NCBI GenBank assembly: GCA_030141605.1
Contig: JAQGDQ010000335.1
Coordinates: forward strand, 186,001-250,000
Direction of reading: 5' to 3'
DNA: 64,000 nucleotides
DNA from: Tubiluchus corallicola
Taxonomy: Eukaryota; Priapulida; Priapulimorpha; Priapulimorphida; Tubiluchidae
Shown: piece by piece, positions 43,001 to 51,038 of the stretch
Layout of the letters: each line of letters begins with the position of its first letter
Numbering within the stretch: position 1 is the stretch's first letter
The notes under the pieces: generated by a model
Seen by the model: only the letters and a program-made list of their open reading frames with translations
Database searches by the model: none
What the model was told of the DNA's origin: nothing
Translations under genes and position numbers: made by a program

Positions 43001-44216
43001 CCGCAGTCTTTGGTTGTCGAATTTCTTTGGAATTGTAAGCTTCTACTGATTCGTTGTCACTCTGGTGATTATCAAGCTTCTTGTATGATTTGGGGGGTAA
43101 AAGCTTAGAGGGACGTGCCAATGGTTCTGCAGAAGAGCATGTCTCAATCCCCTGCGGCTTCTGCACAAGAGCAGACTTTGGACGAGGAATTCCTCGTTTT
43201 ACCTCAGTATGCTTTTGTTGAAATTCGGCCGATTTAGGTCGTACAGGCTTTCCTTGTGATGGTGCCTGGGAAGCAGTTGCTTCGGACTCTACTAACACCA
43301 CCTTAGTCACTGGTGCAAAAATTCCATATCCATCCTGACAAGAGAAGTAAGTCACACCTTGAACTGTACCATTATGCTTTCCTTCTGGCTCATCTAATTC
43401 AATACCACAGAATACTCCATCTGTCAGATGTGTGCGTCCAAAATATCTGAAAATTCATAGTAACTTTGTTTTAGATAAAAGTATGTTAAATACGAGCATG
43501 CATAAACAGTTATCCTTAAAAAGCAGTGCAATATGAAATCAAGAATAGAACAAAAACTAATACAAAGTTTTTTTATTAGAAAACAAAAATTACCTTTATG
43601 TAATATGTGTAGGGATTTTTATTTATCAGTAAAAACATAAAAAAATTGAGTTTCAACTAGAACCCTGTACGCATTGAGACACTTCCACAAAATAGATTCA
43701 AGTGAGTTTGTAGTTGTCCTCAGCTTATGTTCATTTGGTGGACAAACAACATTTGCAAAAGGGATTTCCACATCCACCAAATACTGTGTTACTTCAGTAC
43801 ATTTTGTAGCAATCTTGTAAATTCTTCAAGCTGTACAGCCTGAACTACTGCTATTATAAAAAGAAGCATAAAAAATGTCTTTACCTGAGAGTTCCGATTT
43901 TAGAGCCACCTATGCACACACGAGACCCAACTTGCATATTTGAAAGATTCTCAGCAAAAATAGGTGGCTTGTTTCTTACAGGAGGTGATACTCGTCTTGT
44001 CAGCTGGGTAGAAGATATAGATGATGAAGGAATTTGTGCCCCCACTGCTACTTTGCCGTCTGGAGCAGATGAAGTGAAGCGACCATGGGGCACTACAGGA
44101 GCCTTGTCGTTTCTTGAAATGGGGGGCACTGGCTTAGCTGAAGTGCTGTATGCACGTGGACCTGGAAGCAGTGATCGCCGTGATGGTTGTTGCGGAATCC
44201 TCGATTCTATCGCCCC
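12676..44216 (-). CDS. MTUS1: MTUS/ATIP-family microtubule protein locus, whole coding span
   Basis: This entry joins the exons listed below. The shared 3' module (19034 to 12676, ten exons, 461 residues) is predicted coiled coil and carries the MTUS1/MTUS2 hallmark NKRLSMENEQLQWRL near its end. The family binds microtubules and EB1 and acts at spindles, centrosomes and growing plus ends. Three upstream sets of exons end in phase 1 and fit the phase-1 acceptor at 19034: CAP-Gly exons (44216-34765), the MGNQSS exon (29191-27055) and the MSNSGDD exon (22671-22494). Products would be at least 1,748, 1,173 and 520 residues. Human ATIP3 (about 1,270) and ATIP1 (436) are similarly related by alternative promoters. 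The MTUS identity is firm. The joining of the CAP-Gly exons is inference; they could be a separate gene whose last exon I missed. The gene symbol marks the family, not one-to-one orthology with MTUS1 over MTUS2. Confidence 0.6.
13447..13544 (-). CDS. MTUS1: MTUS module exon 9, coiled coil
   Basis: Acceptor gttatgttgtag, phase 0; donor AG|GTATAT, phase 2. It encodes ELPIARERITFLEQRAEDLSA followed by a short Ser/Lys segment, with heptad-like spacing of Ile, Leu and Ala. It joins exon 10 in frame through an Arg split codon. Confidence 0.85.
13901..14020 (-). CDS. MTUS1: MTUS module exon 8, coiled coil
   Basis: Acceptor ttgttttttacag, donor GAG|GTAAGT, both phase 0, 40 codons. It includes VESLKAVVEMRNDEIRELR, matching the conserved MTUS1 block around ESLKAVLEIKNEKL. 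It is strongly charged and heptad-patterned. Confidence 0.9.
14351..14449 (-). CDS. MTUS1: MTUS module exon 7, coiled coil
   Basis: Acceptor ttttgtttcag, donor CAG|GTAAAA, both phase 0, 33 codons. It encodes VKLFEYEEQFELLQQKSKEF and continues as an acidic and Lys-rich helix. The symmetric phase would allow skipping without a frameshift. Confidence 0.85.
15665..15800 (-). mobile_element. tRNA-derived SINE candidate
   Basis: On the minus strand, TAGCCGAGTGGTG (15794-15782) fits the RNA polymerase III A box, and GGTTCGAATC (15696-15687) fits the B box. They are about 97 bases apart, too far for an ordinary tRNA, and no acceptor stem closes. It sits in an intron between MTUS exons, in the same orientation as the gene. 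Confidence 0.55.
16097..16170 (-). CDS. MTUS1: MTUS module exon 6, coiled coil
   Basis: Acceptor tttttgttccag, phase 1; donor GAG|GTAACA, phase 0. It encodes ELKDIHKKEMLDLKSSHELD and a short acidic end. The motif of Leu-Lys-x-x-His recurs in exons 4 and 6, suggesting internal coiled-coil repeats. Confidence 0.85.
16593..16698 (-). CDS. MTUS1: MTUS module exon 5, coiled coil
   Basis: Acceptor aaatatgcttag, phase 0; donor CGAG|GTAAGTA, phase 1. It encodes ISELEMLNEMHREDLSKSHD followed by a Gln/Lys-rich helix ending HALQLR. The donor is a near-perfect consensus. Confidence 0.85.
17373..17428 (-). CDS. MTUS1: MTUS module exon 4, coiled-coil microexon
   Basis: A 56-base exon with acceptor ttattttcacag (phase 1) and donor GAG|GTTAGT (phase 0). 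It encodes DKEHKKDIEDLKLIHDKE. The donor uses GTTAGT, a T at intron position 3, as does the preceding exon. Confidence 0.8.
17539..17697 (-). CDS. MTUS1: MTUS module exon 3, coiled coil
   Basis: Acceptor ttttcaattgcag (phase 1), donor AGAT|GTTAGT (phase 1), so the exon is symmetric and skippable. It encodes VDLKLEQESLQREIVSLTD, then a Cys/His patch CHHC, then SHQEVLESLRSSFAQQQKE. The CHHC patch is unusual inside a coiled coil; no partner ligands are visible to make a zinc finger. Confidence 0.85.
18106..18187 (-). CDS. MTUS1: MTUS module exon 2
   Basis: Acceptor ttaattgtttcag (phase 0), donor CATAG|GTAACT (phase 1). It encodes LDAFETPHLKSQLAEVNACL and a short helix ending TEANKTI, start of the continuous coiled coil. 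Confidence 0.85.
18799..19034 (-). CDS. MTUS1: MTUS module exon 1, common acceptor for all N-termini
   Basis: Acceptor cttttttatttcag in phase 1 and donor CAG|GTAGGT in phase 0, giving 78 full codons plus the split one. It encodes QSRTKLQQKNG, a Pro-containing linker, and then a helix ending FDAMTILVRYLTEQ. That end aligns with the MTUS1 segment FEALTVVIQHLLSE, also the start of the family's shared region. Three well-supported upstream exon ends supply a G, making the first residue Asp; the MGACSS exon would make it Tyr. Confidence 0.9.
19035..22493 (-). other. Intron between alternative N-terminal exons and the MTUS module
   Basis: About 3.5 kb without a convincing exon. The open frames seen (for example 20574-20843 on minus and 21862-22077 on plus) lack splice context or family likeness. 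Confidence 0.55.
22494..22671 (-). CDS. MTUS1: Alternative first coding exon, short MTUS isoform
   Basis: An ATG at 22671 opens 59 codons starting MSNSGDDCVILST and running into a basic amphipathic helix (EKIRLYAERLENASRVVERN). The exon ends GCAG|GTAAGATG in phase 1, matching the acceptor at 19034, so the predicted protein is about 520 residues, comparable to human ATIP1. Nothing upstream fits an in-frame splice: the nearest acceptor (ttcacag, 22697) gives stops in phases 1 and 2 and in the ATG frame. So the ATG is probably a true start and the exon a first coding exon, possibly with 5' UTR spliced at that acceptor. The 61-bp duplication lies directly upstream. Confidence 0.7.
22691..22812. 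repeat. 61-bp tandem duplication, 60/61 identical
   Basis: Two head-to-tail copies (22691-22751 and 22752-22812) differ at a single base (ggcgcag versus gacgcag). Each copy contains CTGTGAAATCACAG, an inverted pair of 6-base arms (CTGTGA / TCACAG). On the minus strand the same bases read ...gatttcacag, a splice-acceptor-like end. The duplication starts 20 bases upstream of the ATG of the short-isoform exon and doubles whatever signal it carries. Confidence 0.9.
22813..27054 (-). other. Intron or alternative-promoter region
   Basis: About 4.2 kb with no recognised exon. A short direct repeat of aggagatgacatta occurs at about 26812 and 26838. I see no transposon coding sequence. Confidence 0.5.
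27055..29191 (-). CDS. MTUS1: Alternative first coding exon, 712 codons, N-myristoylation start
   Basis: The ATG at 29191 has A at -3 and G at +4. The protein starts MGNQSSR, fitting the N-myristoylation consensus (Gly2, Ser6, no Pro at 7), so a membrane-anchored form is predicted. The rest is a Ser/Lys/Glu-rich disordered region with basic patches (for example MRRRNFRMLKRN near 121-132) and an SxIP-type EB1-binding motif, SKIP at 335-338, flanked by Lys and Arg. The exon ends TTCG|GTAAGTG in phase 1; the open frame reads nine codons further into the intron. Spliced to 19034 it gives about 1,173 residues, like ATIP3, whose N-terminus is also one large disordered exon. No clean in-frame acceptor precedes the ATG (a TAA lies just upstream), so I treat it as a first coding exon. 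Confidence 0.75.
30380..30415. repeat. Perfect 13-bp AT-rich inverted repeat
   Basis: Arms ATGAAATACTATA (30380-30392) and TATAGTATTTCAT (30403-30415) flank a 10-base TA-rich spacer. A second TA run follows. It could extrude as a cruciform or derive from a TA microsatellite hairpin. Confidence 0.8.
31200..31830. repeat. Degenerate polypurine tract
   Basis: The plus strand is strongly enriched for G and A (gagga, ggaag, gagaag blocks) over about 600 bases without a clean unit. Long Leu/Ser/Phe-rich minus-strand frames here reflect this skew. Confidence 0.7.
34561..34660. repeat. Short direct repeat, period 70
   Basis: ttattgtatatcagga recurs at 34561 and 34631 with 19 of 20 bases alike, separated by self-complementary AT-rich sequence. 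It lies in the intron just after exon 34959-34765 of the minus-strand gene. Confidence 0.6.
34765..34959 (-). CDS. CAP-Gly chain exon 6, symmetric phase-1 cassette
   Basis: Acceptor ttctactaacacag, donor AAAAAG|GTAGAG, both phase 1, 65 codons. It begins with a Thr/Asn-rich linker (TNTTSTNKRTTS) and turns into a basic helical segment (RAKKAELQRMKQEQ; YNRTVVLRRKKAQK). It is the last recognised exon of the chain. Its donor fits the acceptor at 19034, which would place this basic helix directly before the MTUS coiled coil. Confidence 0.75.
36274..36432 (-). CDS. CAP-Gly chain exon 5, symmetric phase-1 cassette
   Basis: Acceptor attttttatgcag, donor AAAG|GTCAGTAA, both phase 1, 53 codons. It encodes a Ser/Ala/Lys-rich disordered linker (EGTAIPASQPVARTSQAKPG; ASRRAALVNNKES). 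TAIP fits the loose [ST]xIP EB1-binding pattern. The length is a multiple of three, so it can be skipped. Confidence 0.75.
38775..38867 (-). CDS. CAP-Gly chain exon 4, symmetric phase-1 cassette
   Basis: Acceptor tgtccattcacag, donor AAAC|GTAAGTATT, both phase 1, 31 codons. It encodes a polar linker (KVKTENHSEVTREINSSQP). The near-perfect donor and the phase fit on both sides support a real exon despite the small size. Confidence 0.7.
40165..40334 (-). CDS. CAP-Gly chain exon 3, acidic linker
   Basis: Acceptor catttatgtcag in phase 2, donor GAAG|GTATGA in phase 1. It encodes a Glu/Ser/Thr/Val-rich disordered segment (EPAKPSEKASELSEDQ; EQLEQVTSEVQDHG). It converts the chain from phase 2 to phase 1, the phase kept by every later exon. 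Confidence 0.75.
40534..43446 (-). CDS. CAP-Gly chain exon 2: second half of CAP-Gly domain and long disordered region
   Basis: Acceptor tgaattttcag and donor GATGAG|GTGAGA, both phase 2; 2,913 bases. The first 55 residues complete the CAP-Gly domain: YFGRTHLTDGVFCGIELDEP, then GKHNGTVQG and YFSCQDGYGIFAP, resembling the second CAP-Gly domain of CLIP-170 and ending in the usual FAPVxKV. The groove motif reads GKHNG where CLIP-170 has GKNDG. CAP-Gly domains bind C-terminal EEY/F tails of tubulin and EB1. About 900 residues follow, acidic and Ser-rich, without recognisable domains. Basic patches flank them: an SxIP-like motif KKSSIPMKRK near 42,895-42,925 and a Lys-rich C-terminal end (KKKQEKKS, QPKKPNKWDAVAAKI). 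Confidence 0.85.
43885..44216 (-). CDS. CAP-Gly chain exon 1: Ser/Pro linker and start of CAP-Gly domain
   Basis: Acceptor gtttttctttgcag in phase 0, donor CTCAG|GTAAAG in phase 2. It opens GAIESRIPQQPSRRSLLPGP, a basic Ser/Pro segment with SRIP, an SxIP-type EB1-binding motif. After a Ser/Thr/Pro linker comes the first strand pair of the CAP-Gly domain, MQVGSRVCIGGSKIGTLR. The domain is thus split by an intron inside its first beta hairpin and rejoined in frame at YFGRTHLTDG. The start codon is further upstream and not certain. Only one CAP-Gly domain is visible, unlike CLIP-170, which has two. Confidence 0.85.
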
Positions 44217-46094
44217 CTGCAAAGAAAAACACATTTTCTTGAAATTCCAGTTTAAGTATTGATGTTGACTATACATTTTTTTTACCAATTCTTCTCAATG
44301 GCAGTTCCTGTGAACAAACAAATGCTTGAGCAGGCTGCTGCCTAGGCAAAATCATTGGCATTATATAACATAATTATACTTCATTGATCAATGAACTATA
44401 AATGTTCACAAAATAAAATGTAAATTTCTACGTAGGTTATTGGAATGTTACCAATTTGCATAAAACTAATTATACTTCATTAATGAAATAGGAAAGTTAA
44501 AAAAGTGAAATAAAACGTAAAAATAAATGTGGGATATTGTAGTTTAATCCAAGTTATCAAGAAATTGCATTTGAGATATCATAAAATAGACACTTTTTAT
44601 AAAAATAAATAACATACCTATGGCATTTAATTTCCTCCCTAAACTGCACTAGTAGTCAACATGAGAGAAAAAAAACTAATCGTATTCTATACAGTTTTTG
44701 CTTTGTTATTTAGTTTAATAACATTCCTTATGCTTGTCACACGAGTGATGAGCATGTAAGGTCGAAGCAACCTACTTTAAAAAAATCAATATAAACAAAC
44801 CAGTACTCGGCTTAATTTAAAAGTCTTTCACATACCCACAATTAACTTTTTAGCCTTATAAAGTGCAAAATTTATAACTAGAACAAGAACTGAATAAGGA
44901 CTGAAAACTACTGACTTATTGCATTCGGACTTTCTACGTTTGTAGGGGTTTGTAATAGTCAAAGCACCTGCAGTACGTATTTCTACTTTGTCAAGCTCTA
45001 CGAATTCGTTGGATTAAGGCGGGCGATAAGTCAAAATTTTCTGGACGCGCATTTGATCTTTTAGTTACACTCATTTTAAATCTACCTTGTTACAGACATT
45101 CAGCTGTTACTGATATTTTACGTTTTATTCTTTCTCCCACCAGTTTTTTTAGAAATCAAATGTTTATTTAACCCATTTGCACTTTTCTTTCAACTTTCAA
45201 GTCGGAATGTCGATGTTCACATCAATTTCAATGACCAGATTATACAAAGATTACATTACGTATCACAAAACTCATTAATAATACTAATGTGCGATATGAC
45301 TGACCAATGAATTCTTTGAATCTTTAATAACAACGATTTTAGAACTCCAGTTAATGTCATTATAACATGTATCAATTGCTGTTCAACGTTCATACACTGA
45401 CACTACACTATCTAACACGCTGAACTCCATGTATATATTGCACCTGTTAAGATAAACACAGTGTCACTACAATTTCAAAACGCACATACATAGTAACCGA
45501 TTTCACTATAACGAAAACTACCGCGTAAGTGGAAAACATACAAAGTCAGAGATGTCAAAGTAACACGCTAAGTTTACTCACTATGTGCCTTGTGACTTTT
45601 GCATTTTGTGAGTGGACAGCTATGTACCACTCAATTAATTAGTCACCTATATCATATTTGTATAAGATAAGTTGCGAAGAATGCAATAAATGGTACCTGA
45701 CCAACCGAATTTATCTAGCTGTCTTATTGGAACGACAAACCCTAAAACGAATAATGAGACAATACAAAGCAGGAAAATGACAAAATCATTATCACAAATT
45801 TAGCAATAAGCACAACTCAAACAGAATCACAGTTTTGCTAGTATGCTTCACGTGGACAATGTTACAATTACCGACTAAGTGCACACCCCAAGAAGCAAAA
45901 AGATCTACATGGGATAAAAGATTACGCCCCCAGCAAAATGCGCCAAAACGAAATGTAGCTGAAATGGCTATCAATTTTAGAGTTTCACAAAACTATATCC
46001 GGTCCATCTATAACACAATGTGATCATTACATTAATATAGCATGTTGAATGTAACGTTTATAGTCGCTTAAACAATGTACTTGCACTTTACTAC
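44217..46094 (-). other. Intron upstream of the CAP-Gly exons
   Basis: No exon recognised. Two small facing frames at 45792-46023 look like chance. Confidence 0.45.
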
Positions 46095-46152
46095 CTTCAG
46101 TTGCATGACATCACTGTCTACGTCCGCCGCATTAAATACCTGTAATCTGTAC
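46095..46152 (-). CDS. Candidate upstream exon of the CAP-Gly chain
   Basis: A 58-base stretch between acceptor ttgctacttgcacag and donor CTGAAG|GTAGTA. Read in phase 2 to phase 0 it encodes YRLQVFNAADVDSDVMQLK and joins the GAIESRIP exon in frame. An alternative acceptor (gattacag) trims it to 46139. It contains an ATG whose four codons (MQLK) could instead be the true start. This is weak: short, with only phase and composition as support. Confidence 0.35.
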
Positions 46153-46472
46153 CTGTGCAAGTAGCAACTTCAATCTTACCCCCCGGCTGAGCTACTAAAA
46201 GCTTCAGCGCGGGAACAAAGTTATGTCAATACAACTAACATTGTATTGTTGAGAATAATAAAATAATCTCCGTGTTTAAGGGCTCGCTGCCCATTTGAAT
46301 GCACGTAGCTTTTGACTAGAATTCACAATAGAAAAAGTGAAAACTGGGTTAAATATTAAAGAATGCGTGACCGATGAAGCGGCTACGGTCAATGTTTGAA
46401 AGAGCGAGGTCACTGTAGAAAATAAATACGTTCAAGACCGATAAAAGGTATGCTAACAATATGAAGGTTCAC

Positions 46473-46636
46473 CTGGGAATTCCACTATGAATTTGACCTT
46501 CCAGTGAGGTGGCACATAGATCCAGAGACTGCTTGTGTGGTCGAAGCAGCTCGAGTTCAACAAGACGGGTTTGTTGATTTCCAATAAGTACCTCATCAAA
46601 AAACAATAAAACGCATTTAAAGAGACCTAGACTGTC
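46473..46636 (-). CDS. Weak candidate exon further upstream
   Basis: Open for 164 bases between acceptor ttactgtttatag and donor CCCAG|GTGAAC, phase 0 to phase 2, matching the 46152 acceptor. It would encode a hydrophobic start followed by NQQTRLVELELLRPHKQS. A second frame is also open over much of it, so coding is not established. Confidence 0.2.
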
Positions 46637-46761
46637 CTATAAACAGTAAGTATACAACTGTTTCGAACTACTCACTATCTTGATCAAGATAATGAAATCT
46701 AAATACTGCTTGGAAAGATAAAAGAAAAAGATCACAAAATATGGTGTGCCCTGGCTCTTAC

Positions 46762-46825
46762 ATATTGTAGACTCGATCTCAAATTTATTCTCGAGGTTAA
46801 ACGTTCTGCTGCTGCAAGCGCCCAT
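46762..46825 (-). CDS. Candidate alternative first exon with MGACSS start
   Basis: An ATG at 46825 (A at -3, G at +4) opens 21 codons, MGACSSRTFNLENKFEIESTI, then donor ATAT|GTAAGAG in phase 1. The start matches the N-myristoylation consensus with an adjacent Cys suited to palmitoylation. Phase 1 does not fit the CAP-Gly exon at 44216 (phase 0) but fits exons 38867, 36432, 34959 and 19034. It could be another alternative start of the locus, or chance. (The peptide given is the whole exon less its split codon.). Confidence 0.35.
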
Positions 46826-47017
46826 TCTGTTGAGTGCAAATTGAGGCCTCACAAAAGTCCTAGAAGTTGAATGTCCATTTAAATGAGTTATAGATGGATG
46901 TGTGGGACTGTACACAAAACAACGAGAAAATTAAATAGGAAAAGAGAAACAAAGGGTGTAAAAACGGAAGCAAAGCCTACAGATTCATTTCTCCCAGTAA
47001 TTTGATGAAAAATTTAG

Positions 47018-47155
47018 AAAATGGCAAGCGGAAATCCAATGACGTGCGAAACACATCGATCGCTCTCGTGCGGCAAATGCTTTCACTTGGATTGGCGCCA
47101 ACATTTCCGTACTGAGTTTGGGAAGCCATGTTTTACAGTTCGAATCACGGGCGGG
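47018..47155 (+). mobile_element. Possible tRNA-derived SINE remnant
   Basis: An A-box-like atggcaagcgg at 47021 lacks one base of the consensus. A good B-box core GTTCGAATC at 47138-47146 is followed by acggg, echoing the SINE at 15665-15800. Spacing is about 110 bases. Confidence 0.3.
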
Positions 47156-47442
47156 TTTCATCGATCCAGGGGGATTGATTAAACTGACGATGGTATATAG
47201 CAGCAGCATGCAGCATTCCAGCAAACAGCGATGAACTGCAAGCTATAGGGTACAAACTTTATATAAGCCAAGTGCACCAGTTAATAAGACGTACGTAATA
47301 CATTTAAGTAGCAAGACCTGTAAGACTAATCGTTCATGGACGGATGCATCCATTAAGAGATAGAAAGAGGGACAATGATGGACTGATGGCCAGATGGAAA
47401 GAGGAAGAGAGTGAGAGAGGAAAAGGGAGCAAGAGACAGAGG

Positions 47443-47443
47443 C

Positions 47444-47510
<67 letters not shown>
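47443..47510. repeat. (GA)n microsatellite
   Basis: Near-pure GA array of about 30 units with a purine-rich lead-in from about 47385. Confidence 0.95.
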
Positions 47511-47517
<7 letters not shown>

Positions 47518-50500
47518 AGGCAGCATAGAGAAATATAAAAATATATACGCGACTAGAGAAAAAAAACAAATATAGTACAATAGAAGGTATATGAAATTAT
47601 GTAGACACGTATTTGAGTGGGAGTATATCAGAAATCACTAGAAAATTAAAAAATACTAAAAGAAACCCAATATCGATTTATTGCTTCATGCTTACAACAA
47701 AAGCAAATTCTTGACAAATTCATGATAGTGTGACTGATAATCATAGGCAAAGAATGAAGGCTAGTTAATTTGTTCAAGCATCTGCTGCCATTACTAGAAA
47801 ATGCTGTGCCAGACAAAATTGCATTTCACGGTAGAAGTAACTCAACTAAAGATCAAGATGGATAAACCGAGATAAGGATGTGCTCAGAGAAAAGAAGCCC
47901 ACGTGATAAGACTATTCAATAACTATTAAGAAGCTTCTCAACTCTTCTTCTCAGCTTTTCTGTGTAGCTTTGAAACTAATTTTATCTCATTAAACCGACT
48001 ATCTTAAGTACAGGTCGACTTGTTTTGAGCGAAAAATGCACGACAGAAGTAACAAAAGAAGTTAATTTTATATGCAAATACGTGTAAAACTGTCACTGTC
48101 AGAGGTCCTGTACATCATTAAACGCTACCAATGCTTTAGGCCTTTTGTTTACGACAATCATTACGTGACTCAGTGACTCATCAACCGAGGCGTGAGTGAA
48201 GAAGGCATACATTGACAAGCGAATCTAACAAGATGGAATAAAAGTGCTTAGAAGGCAAAGAGGATGAAAGGATTCGCGTCTTCAGAGTAAATGGAGATAA
48301 GAAGCTGATTAAGAGACAACAATTGTGGAAGTGCTGATTACACATAAAATAAGCTAGTCTCACAGAAAATGGAAATCAGAAAAAGTATCACAAAGAAAAT
48401 GATGCTGGTAAGAAAAAGTATATTCAGCAAATGTATAAGAAGAACTTTGGGGTCGAGCTACAAGTTTGGAAAATCAGCATCGCAGATGTAAAGGCCATAC
48501 ACCATGTTCCAGGCCCTCCACGCATTCACGATTTCTGGAGCGCTTATTTCAGAATCAGAACCCATTGCACTACAACTGCATACATGCAAGTACACCGTAC
48601 ATTGTGCCATAAGGTGATAAGATAATCACTAAGAAAGTGACAAGTGAGAACAGACAAACAGCTGCTCACAATTAACTAATATCTTTCTCTTAGGTGGATC
48701 TGCAAATACCTACTTACCACTAAAAGACACCAACCATCTGGACGAAAATTCCCAACGCTCCTGAAGTCATCAGAAGAACATACACAGACGGAGTTAACAC
48801 TAGAGAACTCTCTTCGACCACCATTTTCTACATTTTAGACGATTCGATAGATTTCAATCACTTCTCCTGACGGCTCTATTATATGCTGCACAGATTAGCT
48901 GAATTGTGAAACGAGGAAGCAACTGCAAAAACTTGGCGAAACTTAATGGAAGCCACATAACTTTTCCGACTAGGCATAGCTAACCCATAAACCGCAAACA
49001 AGAACACAGCTATGTATAAACCGCATACAACTGAATTCGAAAACAAACAGCATCTGGGAATAAACAAACACATAAGAGTCTGATACAGCTCTGCACGCTT
49101 ACATCAAAACTAAAATAAACAAAATAAATAATTTAGTAGAATTCAATAATATGGTACACTGAAAACACTGATATCATGGCTCGTTTTGTTACGACTATTA
49201 CCCCGGGAAGCGTAAAATACTGAAAAAAGCCATGTTATTAGTAGCAATATTTTATTTTGTTATTACAATAATTAACAACAGCCAGATACGAGCAAACAAT
49301 CATGTATTATAGTACCGGTCATCAGTCGAAATAGTAGAGAATGTTTTAAGGTACAGGATTAACACTCTCAATACATTAACACTTTTAACGAGCAGATTCT
49401 CCAGCCTACAAAGTGAGAAGCGTTAGACTTGAAGAGTAAGCCATAACTAGCACTCGAAAACGAGAGTAAAATATCAGATATATTCATAAACAACGTTTTG
49501 TATCACCATGATCTTGGATAACAGACTACAGACTAGCCAGGGAAGACGACAGCAGGGGAATATTATGTCAATAACTAACTTGATAGGGAGATGCAGCTTC
49601 CAGGCAAATTCACTGCAGGCGCAACAGGCATGACGCTCCTTTCATTTCTGGTGCAATTAAAGGGCATTTCCTGAAATGTGCCTACAAGCCAAACCACTTA
49701 CTGGTAAAGCCATCTACTGCTAGAATGTATGGGCAGTTCCAAAACGGATGGCAGAAGATATATTACTGGGCCAGTGCACTTGTAAAGCAAAAACATTTAC
49801 AGCTGGTTTCCTTGTTAGGATTGCGAAGTTACTCTATTGCATGAATAGCCTAAGTGGATAGAGCGCACATCAAAATATTAGCGAAGTGCTTCCTTAATGC
49901 ATCCATGAATGCTCGTAAGAATGGCCTTTTTCCAACCACTTAATTATTACCATAACGTTAACTCACGAATGAGTCTAAAAATTCCTACAGATAAGATCTT
50001 TTAGCACCTCTACGGGACGTAAATAGGGAAGAAAAATGTCAAAGGTCGAAAAGAAAAGACGAGGTCGCGCAAAACCTTGAGGTTACGATCAAGGTAACAA
50101 GGGTAGGCGTGGTTCAGCCTCTCTGACGAAAATTGTTAGTTCAATCAGTCACAGTGAGAAGTCAAAATCCGCATGACAGCGTGTGAGCGTATGATAATGC
50201 TGAAAACATAATGCATGTACTGAAAACTCAAAAAGCCATGACGACCTAACAGCGTCACAGGAAGTTTAGTGATGCGCCAGCGATGTAATAAAACCATTTG
50301 ACTCGCACAATTACACTCATGATGCGAATAAATAATTTAAGGTCCACTTGACGACTACTGCAGGAAATACATCACAAACATAACGATTAGTTTTACACCA
50401 AAGTCAATTTTAAATCATATCCAGTAAAGAACTTCTGTGGAGCATGAGTCTTTATTTCCTGGCATACAGTATTTGCCAAGCATTTACAAAACGTGGTTTT

Positions 50501-51018
50501 ATCTTCAATAAACTCTCACTGATAGATCACCATGAAACTTTCAAAATGACTATAGAACACATTTAGCATTTATTTTAAAGACGTTACCAAATCCTTTGCA
50601 ATACAATGAAAACTTTCTGACAATTCTAAGCTTGTTTCTGACAAACAACATAAAACGTCGAATCACGCGCAATTAATTTAAAATGTAGACGATTAACAAT
50701 GGTAAAAACGTTTGCTGATACAGTGTTTTGCTTAACTGCTATTGTTATGCAGTAGGATTATCAGGCTACCAAAATAGGAAACCTACCAGCAAACTTGTTT
50801 TTCATAAACATTTGTGTATTCATGGAAATCATTTTTAGTTATAATGGAGTAAAAGGCAAGTCCGGAGATGTCAATGACTGGGCATTCAAAAACATTAAAA
50901 GCTAGGTTTTCTAGAAGGTTTAGATTAGTGGAAATAAACTCATATGCACATACCGATAACAAAAAAACTGACAACTCTGACTGTAATATTTGCCTGCAAA
51001 AGATTCTAATAAAGACTT

Positions 51019-51038
51019 ATCATCATCATCATCATCAT
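51019..51038. repeat. (ATC)n microsatellite
   Basis: About seven ATC units. Confidence 0.85.
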
